NCBI GenBank assembly: GCA_025201365.1
Contig: JAIXMF010000059.1
Location: 1-50,898 of the forward strand
Length of the DNA: 50,898 bases
Source of the DNA: Syncephalis plumigaleata
Taxonomy: Eukaryota; Zoopagomycota; Zoopagomycetes; Zoopagales; Piptocephalidaceae
Direction of reading: 5' to 3'
In this document: piece by piece, positions 1 to 12,312 of the stretch
Numbering within the stretch: position 1 is the first letter of the stretch
Layout: the number at the start of each line of letters is the position of its first letter
Made by a program: the position numbers and the translations under genes
Notes under the pieces: generated by a model
The model's database searches: none
Seen by the model: the letters and a program-made list of their open reading frames with translations, nothing else
Told to the model about the DNA's origin: nothing

Positions 1-1684
1 CGCGTGTGTTATGGTAGAAACAGTATTAACAAGAACGACCGATCGTTTGAACTTGATCTTTTCCTCGAAGAAGAAGGAGAAGGAGAAGGAACGCTAGCTA
101 TGTGGATAGACTAGTTATATATATATATGTAGGTAGATACAGAGGATGAACAGTAGCGCAGCAAGTAAGTCAAGTCAAGGTAGTAGTGGTAGTGGTGGAG
201 GTAGTGGAGTGATGGTTACTGGTTTAATTACAACAAGTTGATGGAAACAAATCTGATGAAAGCAGTATCGTTGGTAACAGTCCAACGGCAATGAGCTGAT
301 GAGACCGTCTCTTTTATACGGAACGAGATGAAGAACATGGGAAAGGGGGAAAGCGATGACAGACAGTACCACGCCACACACGTACACCCTCTCATTCACA
401 TATGGAACAAGAAAGAAAAAAATTGACTGAATGTGATGGTGGTCGGTCGTGTAATCGTAGTAATCAGCAGGTATGCATGACATGGGGTGAAAGCATGTGT
501 GTACGTGTACATCATATACATACATCATTCGTATGAATGAGTGAGTGTGTGTACACATCCTAATGGTAAACGATGATTGGATCAGATGGGACAACGGCGA
601 AACCTTGAGATCATGTCGAGGACTCAGTGAGGTATGATGAAGGTCTCGGCTAGTTCTAGTACCGGAATGACTACTTAATGAAGGAATGTAAGAATAAATT
701 GGTATGTGGTATACGAATGCGTCATTCATTCATGCCGATGACAATTACCATATTCATCAATGACGAATGGAACGACATTGCTACCATCTAAACAAATGCC
801 ATTCAGTACAAATACGAAATAAAAAATAAAAAAAGATGACGAACTGATGAGATTGATGCGCGATGGATAGTCAATGTGGATAGATGGAAGATGCAAATAG
901 AGGTCAGCACATCGAATGGAATGCGAGCACTATACCACCGCACCGCATCATGTACAAACAAGTTGAGGTGATAATGGTGTGCAGGATGCGGTGTGCAGTG
1001 TGTGCGCGTGTGTACTTGCGTGCAGGTCTCTTGTGTTCTAGTACCGTTTAATAACTACTTGTACATGTACAATGCGTTCAACAAGTGCGGTAGTGCCGCG
1101 ACCGCTGTGTTCTATTGTGTCACCACCAACACTAAGAACTAAATGATCAATGGTTTGACACTGAAAGCGAGTGAGAGAAAAGAGAGGGAGAGAGATAACG
1201 GCATACGTGCATGCATGTAAATGGAGTTGACGTGTCACAATGTCACTATTTTGATAGGTACTAATGAAGGACTACGCGCAAGTAATAGGCGTTAGACAAT
1301 GGTTGCATACGCCTATCGTATAGAGCGATCTCTATTACGTTGACTGCCCATCTCTTTATCTTCCCCGCACCATTGCATTTGGAATGGTAAGGATGGCTGC
1401 AGTGCAAGCATAGGCAAGTAACAGCAAAAAAAATGTTTACAACACCGCTAATAAGCAATGATCCTTTGTTGTATGTAGTGAATGGATAGGTCATACGTGT
1501 ATGCATGTGTGTGTTACTCAATGGTACATCATCGCAGTAATGTTTCTATTGTAATTAATTTGTACACACGTGAGCCAAATACACAAAGCACTGCATTGTC
1601 ATTCAAGTAGAGCCATTCAAAGGTGCTCAATAAGACTAATAATTGACATGCTTATTACTAGTATCTAATGGCATTAGTGATTGA
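1..1684. other. intergenic, no supported gene
   Basis: No reading frame here has recognisable domain content. The open frames are rich in His, Ser, Tyr and Thr and come from low-complexity DNA. There is a short (TA)n run near 115-130 and many GTGT/ATGA-rich stretches. It probably holds upstream or downstream flanks of neighbouring genes. Confidence 0.5.
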
Positions 1685-3259
1685 CTAATCCATTTCACAA
1701 GCACGCAAGCTCCAGTTCTTGTTTGGCGCTTCCAATTTGCGTATTATCTTTTTTGTATTGATGTCTACAAGCAATCGGTTGTACACGAAATTATGATCTT
1801 CTATATCAAAAAAGTAGAAATCACCAATAAGATTTCTAGCGTATGCTGTACCCGGTAAATACAATACTTGATCGTCATTGTAGGATAAGTCTATCCATAC
1901 TTTTGTCGGTTTGGAATCAAACATCGAATATCTGCATCCAGCTCTTAACAATGGAGCAAGTATATGCTGATCTGTCATAATATAACTATTACGTGGAGTA
2001 TGGCTTTGACCATTGGATGCTACGCTATGCATTATGTATGGGTTATAATCAGGATGACCATGTAGTCTGATGATCATATGCGAAGTGTATGAATTATACA
2101 AAATTAGCCACGTATTCTTCATCTTCTCAGGTAGATGAAACCAGCCACTTCGCAATTGTACAACAGGATTATTGCTCGAGAATTGGTATAGTGCCCATCT
2201 AATACGATCTGTGTCATCATCGTGGACTACTTTTGCCGTGTATACTATTGCTGTATTGTTAGTTGTTTTATAGAAACATGTCGCATTCCATCTACCATCA
2301 ATGCTTCCTGGATACGTGATATTATTATCTATATCGAATACGATTATATCGTCTAAATATATTGATTATTAGTACTAGTTATGTTGCATCTCTCTATAGT
2401 TACTACACTTACAAATTGGCGAAGATAAGAACGACTCGTGTGATTCATGCACTAATAATACCCATTTCCCCTCGATTGCTACCACTTGATATTGTACTGA
2501 AACGTCGAATGTAGTGATAACACCACCATGCTTGCAAGAAAGTATTCTTACATTATAGTTGGTATTGCTCTCAATCACATAAGGATATGTGGCTATGTAA
2601 TGATCACCCATAACATAAGTATACTGATTTCCATTAACGCTACTCAGCGAAAGAACATTTGGCGATGTGGAGAATGTACTGTTATACACAATGTTATTGC
2701 TTGATCTAAGATTTGAATGTGGCAAATATTCTAAAGTATAACTATGACCTGGCGTTTTGTCTAAGAGATTATACTGTGTGATAAATATACCATGATCATT
2801 ATTAGAATTGCGATAGCGTACTCCATCCTTGTCAGCTTCCATATCGATATGCGTGGTCTTGCATCGTCCATATCGCCAATTATTCTCGGTGCTCACTCGT
2901 CGACGATATGTGTTGTACCAGTCTACATTCTCTAGTGGATCGGCTCGTTTATCCGATGTACATGGATTGTTGACATCCGTGCGTATACACCATAATACGA
3001 ATTCCATTTCTTTAACGTAATGGACTCCTGATAGGAAATCCCTATGGTATAGTGCTTGCCATAATGCTCTATCGTTTCGAATACTGCTTTTTAACGAGCG
3101 ACAACATGCTGATAAACGCAAGAAGTCGATATGACCAAGTAGACTACGAAAGACACGCTGGTCATGAAATGGAAGACTCTTCAGACAAACTAGTAATCTA
3201 CAAGACGAGTTGGAATTACTCGATATTTCAGTAGTAGCAGTAGTAGTAGTAGTAGACAT
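1685..3259 (-). CDS. F-box-like protein, 2 exons
   Basis: Two exons, 3259-2413 and 2352-1685, are separated by a 60-nt intron with a GTAAGT donor and a TTTAG acceptor. Together they give an uninterrupted protein of about 504 aa. After a Thr/Ser-rich start (aa 1-20), residues about 28-75 resemble an F-box: LP, then a hydrophobic heptad pattern, ...LSACCRSLKSSI... and ...LWQALYHRDF, as in F-box/LRR adaptors of SCF ubiquitin ligases. The rest is beta-rich with scattered Trp and Tyr and no recognised substrate domain. By family, F-box proteins bind Skp1 and recruit targets for ubiquitination. The target here is unknown. The 5' end carries a short TAG/TAC trinucleotide run coding for Thr. The frame stays intact across the splice, so the gene looks functional. 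Confidence 0.7.
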
Positions 3260-3346
3260 AGTGGAATGGAATAAGAAAGGCGATATGAGGTAGAGAAATA
3301 CGATGACGTTATTTTAATCAAGAATACACAAATAAATCATACGCAA

Positions 3347-3679
3347 GTGTGGATAACAATGAAGCATGGTGTTCAAGTATTTCTAATTGACGAGATATCC
3401 TACTGTCACTTGTCATGCCTTCTTAAGATGAGTATAATCTATAGCAATATACTAATTCATTATTCTATTAGATGCACACATCATAATTGTAAAGATGACA
3501 TGAATGGTAAAGGATTCGAGTATCGTGTATGGAATCAGGATATGGCTACATGTCTAAATGTTATTCAGATTATTCTCAGTCATTGCAATGGAAACGGTGT
3601 TCTAACACAACTACATCAAAGTGTCATTACTTCTAAATGTTCAAGAAATGAAGAACAACAAGAAACAACTCATCCATAA
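3347..3679 (+). pseudogene. Fanzor (eukaryotic TnpB-like) C-terminal relic
   Basis: A 110-aa open frame matches the last part of Fanzor proteins, the eukaryotic homologues of the transposon-encoded RNA-guided nuclease TnpB. In order it shows GVQVFLIDE (normally followed by the first Cys pair of the zinc ribbon, here CHLSC), a second Cys/His cluster RCTHHNC, then YRVWNQDMATCLNVIQII. That last stretch corresponds to the final RuvC block, usually WNRD..A..N, whose Asp is catalytic; here Arg is replaced by Gln. The N-terminal two thirds of the nuclease, including the first catalytic Asp and Glu blocks, is absent, so it cannot be active. It lies just upstream (about 90 bp) of the F-box gene start. 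Family assignment rests on motif order, not on a search. Confidence 0.6.
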
Positions 3680-6061
3680 TGGTTGTCGCTTCCACATCTA
3701 AATACGCAAGTTTTATTATCACTAATCGTAATATATGATATCGCGATTATTAACGCCCTCTCACCCGTTAGGAGCCACGACAGTTGATATTGATCTGCTT
3801 ATTCCTTCTTCAATCAAATCGATAGATCTTCCCCACTAATCCCATAATAGGAATAAAGCTCGATATGATAGATCTTCCAGTTTTACACACACACACACCT
3901 GAATTGGCCGCGCTTGTTCATTTCCTCTAACGATTTAGGCCATGAGTGCTTTACAGCATCTATAGCTTAAATCGTTGGAAGACAATGATAAGCGTGATCT
4001 TAACATTCTCTCACAGTTCAATTAATCTAAGCAATAACCAAAGTGACAACGACACGATCTTCATATACCACCACTATTGTATCATACAAGCATTTCTATA
4101 CTTGCTGCTCCATTCATTCCACTGTCGCTTTCTTTATTCATTAATAATTTAATATGATACGGTGATCATCCTTTGGCAATCCTCGTCTGATGTCGATAAC
4201 TGGATGATGATGATCAAGTTGTTGAATTGATACTCTTTATTTATTTCGAATGGAATGGCTTGCTATTGAGTTATACAATGTCATATTTGTGGATTGCACA
4301 TTCGAATCCTCCAATGTATACTATCAAGATTGCTGCATCGACCATCGTTACGGTAATAATGTCAATATCAATACGCACTAGAATAAAAAGGCAAATTACA
4401 CAAAACGAGAATAAAGATAGTGAATTATATGTAGAAAGTAGCAAGCGTATCGCAGAGAGTTGGATGTTGCGTTTATTTCATTGTATTAGAGTTTAGTGAC
4501 ACGTTGCGAATGTGCATGGCTTGGTATGATTTATCCACAACAATGTAGACTTGTCCGAAGAGTCGAGCAATGTAGCCCGCTGATTTGTTCATTGTCTGCA
4601 TCCGTGCATGATGTAAATGTCTACACTCATGGCCATGCACCCTACTACGCGTTGCCAATGAGTCTACCTACTGGACCATTGATGCAGCAACCATTGTATA
4701 CCCAATCGTAGACATGCTTTCTCGTTCACGCCGACTATCAGAATGACATGAAACGTTGAGGATAGCGTTGATTGTGTCCATCACATTTAGCCAGCATAGC
4801 TATGATTGGTGTATACGTTGATCAATGCCATTCATTTAATAGCAATTTACGACATGGTGACTTTCTTTCTCCTTCTCCATAGAGCTATGGTGGTTTTAGC
4901 TCCATTCTCGTATGGGACGAGTATGTGCTATCGCGTATAACAATGCCAAAAAAACTACGCCTTTGCGTTCGGCCTATTTGGTTTGTGTTCCATCAAGTCT
5001 ACTACTGCTGTTGTTGCTGTTGCTGACACTACAAATCGTAATGGTGCATTCGCTTTGTCCTAGCCATTTGGTTGGTTTCAGCTTTTTTTTCCTCACTCGT
5101 TCGCATCCAATTTCTTATTCGTCGATTGATTTTTTTCTCTTCATCCTCCGCGTTATACTCCTCGCTCCGCACGCTTCACATTTCCTTATCTTGTAATATC
5201 GCAACAATTGTAAACAGATAGCACACGCACGCACGTAAAGCGTTTATATCCGCCTCTTTCTCTTGACAGACTGCGTTGTTCCTCCTCAAGGTCCTTGTGC
5301 CTGCATTCTAAGCGTATAGACTTTTTATATTTATTGTCTACGGATCAATATAACTTGGGGCTGATTAACGGCTGCTTTTGTTATTGTTATTGTTGTTGTT
5401 GTTGCTCTATACACTATACACATCCACCCATCCACACACACACACCACTATACCATTGCCTCTTTCGTATACTTGTTTTATTAGCACACTACACTTCCTC
5501 TTCCACTAGAACTCGTACTACGACTACGACTAGTAGCATTACTACCGCTATCACTGCCACTATCATCACTGCAGGTGTGCTGCTTTACTTTCTTCCAGTT
5601 AGCATTTCACATTCCACTTTGTTGCCTTTCGGAATTCTTGTTATTGCTTTCATTACTTGGCGGTTACTACTATTTGTATCTTTTGGTGACTGGATTACTC
5701 TTCCTTTCCTTCCCTTCACTCCTTCTTCTTCTTCTTCTTCTTCTTCTTTCCTATATTGCTTACTATTCCTTTCATTGACGTGGATAACTGCACAAGTGGT
5801 GCTGACGTTTCTCCATTATTTTCGTCTTATATACATACCACCTATTAACTACGGATTATCACTACGTAACAACTTGGTGCTATAAACGTTGATTACGGGT
5901 CTGGTGTTGCGACCCGTCTATCATCTGTTTCTTCTTGGTCCTGCTATTGTCGCAACCATCTGCGTTTGACTTGGCAGTAAGGGTGCTCTGTGCTAGGTCC
6001 CGATATACATTTATATATATATATATAATTATTTTTATATAGATATTAGTGTGGCACCATC
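3680..6061. other. intergenic / FHIP upstream region
   Basis: No convincing gene. The first half (to about 4850) may contain decayed transposon sequence downstream of the Fanzor relic. The second half is pyrimidine-rich with microsatellites: CTG/TTG near 4998-5030, TTGTTA near 5378-5404, CA near 5435-5452, TTC near 5725-5748 and TA near 6010-6028. These resemble the promoter and 5' leader of the FHIP gene that follows. Confidence 0.5.
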
Positions 6062-8686
6062 ATGGACTACTTTTCCAAGTTCAAACGTAATGTGGGTGCC
6101 ACGCCCACTACATCTCGACCTAAACCCACTGCAGTAATGCAATTGGCTAAATTTCACAAATGCTGGAATTATGTACACGTAAGTGGAACGACAATCGATA
6201 GATGTACATATGTGTATAGATACATGTACCCCTTGCAATATGATATCATAATAAATTAACATCTGCTCGTTGACTAACCGTTGATAATGCTACCTCGATA
6301 GAATCTATACTTTATTGAGGATAAGAAGGCTCAGGTCAATGTGCAACAAACGCCTATCCCGCAGCATCTACGCTCCATGGTGGACATTCTAGTCGATGAG
6401 GAGATTCGTCTCGACGAGGATCAAACCGGTCTTTGCATGGAGTATTTATTGAAGAGTAATATACTTACTATTCTCGTCAATATCGCGGCATCCAACTTTC
6501 CGCAAGGTGTACGGGGTGAAGTTGTACGCTGTATCGCCAGTATGATTAATCTACTCGACGATAAATTCCTCGTGCATAATGCGGTGTTTAAACCGACACT
6601 CAAGCTCATTCGTATGTGTGTCAAAGAGGTGCAAGGCGACGAAACGCATCACGAAGACTTGATGGAGTTGGTCTACGTCATCTGTAGCAAGATTCACGGC
6701 TATCCAGATCTGTTGAACATCTTCTTCCACGATCGCACCTGGCTACGTACACCCTGGAAGAAGACCTTGACGGCGGAGCAATGGATGGACGTAATGCGTA
6801 CGAACGCGTCGATCAACAGTCCAACTGGCACGACTCGTCGTCGTTTGTTTAGCACGGCCAAGATTGCCGCTGCAGCCACACATCGCACGGATGATCCCGA
6901 CACTGACTCGGTCATTAGTAAAGATGCAGCCGTTGCCGAAGCGTACGTGGCTTCCGGCGCAGGATCGGCCTCATCCAAACGATTGTCGCTAATGTCGTTG
7001 GCATCTGACCTACAACCGGATACGCCGGTAACTCCTAAACCGGATTACGAGTTCACGCTATTCAGCTATCTACTCGGCTACGTGCATCGTGAAGGCAAAT
7101 CGGGCGACTATGCGCGTACAGCCATTCTATTTATTATCGAGTTGGCCACCGGTGCTCTCGGTGACTATCTATTGCAAAGCAGCTCTTTCCCGGCTATTAC
7201 GGCAGCGGGTATTGGTGCACTTTTCTCGCAACTACCTCGATCATTCTCGCACGACGAGAATAGTAACGACACGGAAACCGTTGATTTCCACCGAAGACTC
7301 GATGCTTTCACGAAGGAACTAGAGTTCTGTCAGGATGTACTTGACCGCTGTCCTACACCGGCCATTTCTCAAGCCTTACTGGCCAATATTCGTCATGCCT
7401 TCCTGGAGAGCATTATCTGGCCTAGTCTCAGCACGTGTGCGGATGCGGATGGTTCGGCCGAAGCAGTCATCAGCTACTTGGATGTTATACTACGCAACTT
7501 ACGCCAGCCGGATATGATCGATCTTGTATTAAGCTACCTCGGCCTACCGTTGGATGCCGGTGACGATGCCGACGATGACCTGACTGCAAAGGCCACGAGT
7601 AAAGACACGGACTCGACGCACAGCCAACCGTCTAGCAATTCGGGACAGAGTAGCTCGCCGAGTGAGGGTTTCCAATTGACTCAACTCGTGCTTACCATGC
7701 TTGAATCCACCTCCGAATCCACTGTTACGGTGACGCTTCATTTGCTGGAGACGCTATTAACGTTGCACTGTGCACGCACACGACGACTAGTGGGTGGAGC
7801 GCGTGTTAAACACGTTATACCCCATCGCATCGAGGATCATCGACGAGAATTGGATCTATACATGTCGGTGGCGGGCATGCTTAATCCCGATCTCACCCGC
7901 GATGAAGATGCATTCGCCGAGGGTTACGATCGCTATTTGCTCGACGCTGAAGGTATCATAGAAACGCACCGTATAGCCCATGAAATTACCGGTAGTTGTC
8001 CACCTCGTTATCGTGTTGATCCCGAGGCACCGCTACCACGCTCGCTTAATCGTCTTCTCACCAATTATTACACGAATTCACGTAAATTGAACCTCGCGCT
8101 ATCTGGTGTATTGGCCTCGTTGGCTCATTGCCAGTACCGAGATGTCGACGGTTGGATGGCGTGTATTAGTCAGCCGTCGAACAAGCGCGCGCGTCATAGT
8201 GCAACCACTCGTCGTCGACATCGACGTCGGGCTCAGATTCCGTTCGATCAAACGGCGGGATTTCTATCGGACGACGACATATTCGGCTCTGACGACGACG
8301 CGGCTTCCGGTTCCACGGCATTCGATGACGACGACACGGAAGAAACGACCGAGGAGGGTACAACCGACACCGACACACTGGCCAGTCGGGATGGCAGTGG
8401 TGTATCACCACCACCGGTGCTCTACTGTACATTAGAACTGCTAAGTGGCAAGGTGCTCGAGTTACGCTCGCGTAATTCCGAATTCGACACTTATCTACGT
8501 GAACGACGTAAGGGCATACGCCAGCCTCATTCCTCGTCGATTCCTCGTCGGGTGGACGATGCAAGTGGACGTCAACTAAGTGATCTCGTTGACTCGACAC
8601 TAATGCTAGAAGAGGTGTGCAAGGAATGGCTAAGTCTAGTGCAAGTACGTCGTAGTACAGGTTTAGATGCTGTAGCTTATTATTAA
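6062..8686 (+). CDS. FHF-complex Hook-interacting protein (FHIP/FAM160-like)
   Basis: Exons 6062-6178 and 6302-8686 join in phase 0 to give about 833 aa. The intron is 123 nt with GTAAGT and ATAG ends. The N-terminal quarter has the family pattern: a Trp followed by I/L-Y-F-IE, then TPIPQHLRSMVDILVDEE, then a CMEYLLKSNILTILVNIA block and a helical repeat-like region ending ...GYPDLLNIFF. A second conserved block, FTLFSYLLGYVHREGKSGDYAR, lies near aa 250. By family these proteins link Hook and FTS to Rab5 early endosomes for dynein-driven transport. Two low-complexity linkers (Asp/Ser/Thr-rich near aa 430 and 690-730) separate the helical parts. The start is the first ATG with an A at -3 side context (ACCATCATG). 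Near-identical length to fungal relatives suggests it is complete. Confidence 0.85.
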
Positions 8687-8921
8687 AGCAAACAATGCGG
8701 TTTCAGTTTTATTATATGCAAATATATAGTTTATTATCATAGAATGCATACTATTGCCATTGCTGTTGAATTATATCATTACTGCCAAAAGTGTCTATAG
8801 TGTAGCAACTAATATCTTACTCATTAATCATCCAAGTATGGTGTACGGGTAAGCATAGGAAAAAACATAGCATTTGATGCTGGGATTATAGATAACTAAA
8901 TAAATAAATAGGCAAAGTATT

Positions 8922-9356
8922 TCAAAGATATAGAGAAGGCGGGAAACCCGATAAATCAACGTAAGCTTGAACGTAAGCGCGCTGCTCTTGATCCGACATT
9001 GACTCGAATTGTTCGCTATTGATATCAAGTAGCATTGGATCATCGGATGGAAATGGAGATGAATCTAAAGGTGCAGTTGCCATTGTTGTAGGAGCGATGA
9101 CTGTCGAATCATGCTTTTCTTTATCATTTACAGTCACAGCGAGTGAGTCCATTGAATAGGCATGCTCTACTTGATGTTTGAATACGAATATGGTACGACT
9201 GAACGTAGCTAGACGTTGCCATGCTTGGGTAAAACGCTTTCTACTCGATACTCGTTGTCTATGGCTTGAATGATCAGATTGACCATTTGTAGTATTTAGC
9301 AGTGATGTACAGGTAGGAGGCACCTTCTCAAGTGTTGTAGTATCTGTATAGGCCAT
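8922..9356 (-). CDS. small hypothetical protein, 144 aa
   Basis: A single-exon frame starts in a good context (CTTATGGCC). The protein is Ser/Thr-rich at the N-terminus, has a basic stretch (RQRVSSRKRFTQAWQRL, aa 33-49) and ends in an acidic, hydrophobic tail (DPMLLDINSEQFESMSDQEQ...). No family recognised. The gene is convergent with FHIP, whose stop is 235 bp away. Balanced composition and the basic-to-acidic domain layout favour a real gene, but there is no independent support. Confidence 0.45.
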   Translation of the reverse strand: MAYTDTTTLEKVPPTCTSLLNTTNGQSDHSSHRQRVSSRKRFTQAWQRLATFSRTIFVFKHQVEHAYSMDSLAVTVNDKEKHDSTVIAPTTMATAPLDSSPFPSDDPMLLDINSEQFESMSDQEQRAYVQAYVDLSGFPPSLYL

Positions 9357-11086
9357 AAGTAGAACTATGAGTGTATTTCCTATATCCTATAGATTATAAG
9401 ATAGTTGAATATCGACCGATGTAATTATCTAATATAAATGTGCAAACAAGTAAACAGACAAGTAAATAAATAGTTGTACGAACGACGACGAAGATGACAA
9501 CAGCAGAGTGTAAACGAGTTTAAAAAGGTGACAAGGAAGTTGCCGAGCATGTCCATCTTGACGGTAATACCGGTCAGTATTTATAGGAGTGGTAGGGCAC
9601 GAATGACCACATGACAACTAGCATCATTATCGTATGGTTCTTATCCTCTCTCTCTCTCCTTTATTGCTCCATTCAGAATAAAGATAAATTAGCAAATGTA
9701 TATCGTGATAAGAATAGTAGGGTTCCCAGTCACTAATATGCTGACATTTTGGTAGGACAAGATCATGACCTATATAAACCAACAATAAGGAAGTAAAAGA
9801 AATAAGGCGAGTGGAGGAAAAGAAGGGAAGGGAAAGCCATCTCATGCTGTGTAATAAAATGGTTATACACGTGTACTCACGACAATTACTTGTGGCTCAG
9901 TCCATGTACAATTAGCAATAACTGCAGGATAGGTCACCTATCAGTATGAATGACACGAGATGCTATAGGATTACTAGACAATTAAGCATTAGTTGTTGCA
10001 TTGCACGAGATGCTTAATTTACTACAATATATAAATATCTATCCCTCCATACATCAAAGATTGCTCTCTGACCGCGAGCAGACAACAACGAGTTCGCTGA
10101 CAAAATGCTGTACACCAGCTACTGGTAGTAGATTCAACGCCTATTACCGTATATCAAGCCAACATTCCCAGGAAGCACATTCAACAACAGCAGCTAAGCA
10201 ACTTTGGAAATGCATATCCAACTCGGCAATATACACTTCTCATGGTTTACTATAGTGGTCAATGGATAGTCACACCATGAATGAAAAACCATTTAGATGT
10301 TAATTGCCGAGGGCGTGTTAAACGTAAACATTGTTTTACTCCTTCGGTAGGCAATACTCCTAGCTGTTATACGCTTTGCATCATCAATCGTATTCATGCA
10401 TGTGATAATGATGGTGCACCAACCTCGCTTACTTGTTTACCACTTGCAATTCAATATGGATTGCCTACCCATCAGCACTGATTGTACGTAGGTATATCTG
10501 GTAATGCTACGTGTCTAGTACGTATTTGCCACTTTCTCAATCGTACAATTGGTATGCAAATCTATGATAATAATGGTATAAATCAATATCATACTCAATA
10601 GTTTGTCATTAAGCTGCTATTGTTCTAGATCATTTCTTTTTGGTAAGCGTGTTTTAGCAATCATTACACACATGCACGCTTCTAACAAGGTAACAGGATA
10701 TTGTACAATGCCAACCATGATGATTCATTAGAGATAAAGAAAAGAACTGTGCGCGAACAAGTTGATAGCGTAACCATCACGTTTCTTGTCTGTGATACAT
10801 ATGCAGAAATATAACAGCGTCATTTATCTCATGTTGGCAACCTGAAATATACTGAGGATGATGGAGTATAATAGGTTAGGCCTCGATTAATACGCAAGCT
10901 GAACTCCGTATACGCATTGAATAGAACGGTTATTAGGCCTAACTTAGGGTCAAACAAAACCAACCAAAGTGAACTTGCAATGGACTGGAGCAGCTTTGAT
11001 ATCGTAGTTTTACTGGGTTACACGATCGTTTGGCGCTTATTCCATTAGTGATTACTAGACGATATGCTCCATCTCCCTTCATCAAT
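9357..11086. other. intergenic with a possible decayed secreted-protein segment
   Basis: Apart from the segment annotated at 10185-10615, no gene is visible. There are simple pyrimidine or purine runs at 9640-9660 and 9800-9835. Confidence 0.4.
10185..10615 (+). pseudogene. possible decayed Cys-rich secreted lectin-like gene
   Basis: One frame carries two similar Cys-containing blocks: GN.PSC...C..NRIHACDNDG, then about 50 residues later GNATC..RICHFLNRTIGMQ..DNNG. The spacing of SC...L...ACxNxxG units recalls CVNH-type lectin repeats of fungi, but the match is weak. The region looks broken, with a few interruptions, and no start or signal peptide is evident. It could equally be chance. Confidence 0.2.
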
Positions 11087-11102
11087 ATCCACTATAAAAG
11101 CA
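11087..11102 (+). promoter_or_regulatory. TATA-box element ATCCACTATAAAAGCA
   Basis: A TATAAAA box sits about 185 bp before the ATG of the expansin-like gene. Exactly the same 16 nt occur on the minus strand at 21625-21640, upstream of the secreted lectin-like gene. Confidence 0.5.
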
Positions 11103-11282
11103 ATGCTATTCTTTGTCATTATCCATAGTAACCATCACCTCGCACTCATACGCACACACAATCATATATCGTCACCTAATACTTTCAAGTCCAACAGCTA
11201 CTGGAATAGCCTAGGCAATTTACACGCTACAACTCATCGATTTATTCAAACGTGGTCCCATTCTCGCGACTATAATTCCAAT

Positions 11283-11732
11283 ATGCATTTCTTCAATCCA
11301 ACTAGCGTTGCTCTCGTCGTCACCATAACTGGATTTATGGTCGCTACAATTGATGCTGCAATTACTCCTACCAATGTCGGCACAGCAAGTATGCGTAAAG
11401 CCGATCACCATCAACGTCACCTTGTTGCTCGCAGCAATAGGGCCACCTGGTTCACTCCATCCAATGATAGGTGTACCGGCGAGACAAGTTCAAGTAAGGA
11501 CATGATTGCTGCGCTGAGTGACGATTTGTTCGGCAATAAAGACGAATCAAAATACTGCGGCAAATGCGCTCACGTGAAGGGACCGGAAGGATCAGTAGTT
11601 GTGAAAATCACTGATTCCTGTCCAACATGCGAAAAGCGCTCACTTGATCTTACGAAATCCGCTTTCAAGCGTATTGCCTCTCTTGATGATGGCGATGTCG
11701 CTATTAAGTGGACATGGGGTCCATGCGATTAG
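11283..11732 (+). CDS. secreted expansin-like / RlpA-type double-psi beta-barrel protein
   Basis: An intronless gene of 149 aa. The first 26 residues form a signal peptide (hydrophobic VALVVTITGFMVATIDAA). A short linker follows, then a single DPBB domain: ATWFTP, four spaced cysteines, IAALSDDLFG, YCGKCAHVKGPEGSVVVKI, DSCPTCEKRSLDLTKSAFKRIA and a terminal WTWGPCD. This is the layout of fungal expansin-like/barwin-like secreted proteins, which act at the cell wall or on plant or fungal polysaccharides. No separate carbohydrate-binding domain follows. I chose the ATG at 11283 because it begins the signal peptide; an upstream in-frame ATG would add 73 residues of unlikely composition. A TATA element lies upstream. 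Confidence 0.85.
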   Translation: MHFFNPTSVALVVTITGFMVATIDAAITPTNVGTASMRKADHHQRHLVARSNRATWFTPSNDRCTGETSSSKDMIAALSDDLFGNKDESKYCGKCAHVKGPEGSVVVKITDSCPTCEKRSLDLTKSAFKRIASLDDGDVAIKWTWGPCD

Positions 11733-11868
11733 TTTCTAAATGATGTTGTTGCCAAATTATGATTTGATAAAATAATATTATGTGCCACATTACCTGATAT
11801 AATGTATTGCTTACGATAAATGTGTTCATTAACAACCATCAATGATTCAAATAGATTAAAATGAATTA

Positions 11869-12312
11869 GTCCATTGGAATATTACTAGTACTATCACCTG
11901 CCAACATCCAATTGACACGTTAGAGCACTCCTTCTGATCATGCCCGACTGTTAAGGATTTTTGGAGCAGTGTAACCACCTTCCTATCATCCACTCCATCT
12001 CCTGACTTCAACTGGAAAGCTGTTGTCACTCTACGATACAACCCACGGCCCCTTAAAGCAAGTATCACTAACCATATTGCAGTCGTTAGCGCACTCTGGG
12101 CAATCCACCGTACACGAATGGCGAGTATATATGGCGACAAGCCAACTGCTCACACAACCATCTTTTATATATGGCAATCTATACTTCAAGACATCATATA
12201 CGCTAAACGCCGTACGGCAATTGTACAATCCTCTCTTCAATCCTTCTATCAAAAATGGCAATGGCTATCCAGTTGCCTAAGAATGGATTCTATTAACATC
12301 TCTATTGATTAA
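11869..12312 (+). mobile_element. LINE (non-LTR retrotransposon) 3' tail, left copy
   Basis: One frame carries the end of a LINE ORF2-like protein. It has HWN, a Cys...DTLEHSF...CPTVKDFW zinc-knuckle-like block typical of the region after reverse transcriptase, then LRYNPRPLKASI, ...ALWAIHRTRM and a helical tail ending before the stop at 12310-12312. There is one in-frame stop in the Cys block (TGA near 11935). The 5' part with reverse transcriptase is missing, as expected for a 5'-truncated insertion. An AATAAA-like signal lies near 12350. A mirror copy lies at 36052-36437. Confidence 0.65.

Noticed and set aside
175-729. 184-codon minus-strand frame at the window start
   Set aside because: His/Ser/Tyr-rich low-complexity translation with no domain, start context or splice support.
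4995-5780. Plus-strand Leu/Ser/Thr-rich frames upstream of FHIP
   Set aside because: Driven by TTC, TTG and CTG microsatellites. More likely promoter/leader DNA.
8166-8600. 144-codon minus-strand frame inside FHIP
   Set aside because: His/Arg-rich antisense of the Asp/Thr-rich linker of FHIP.
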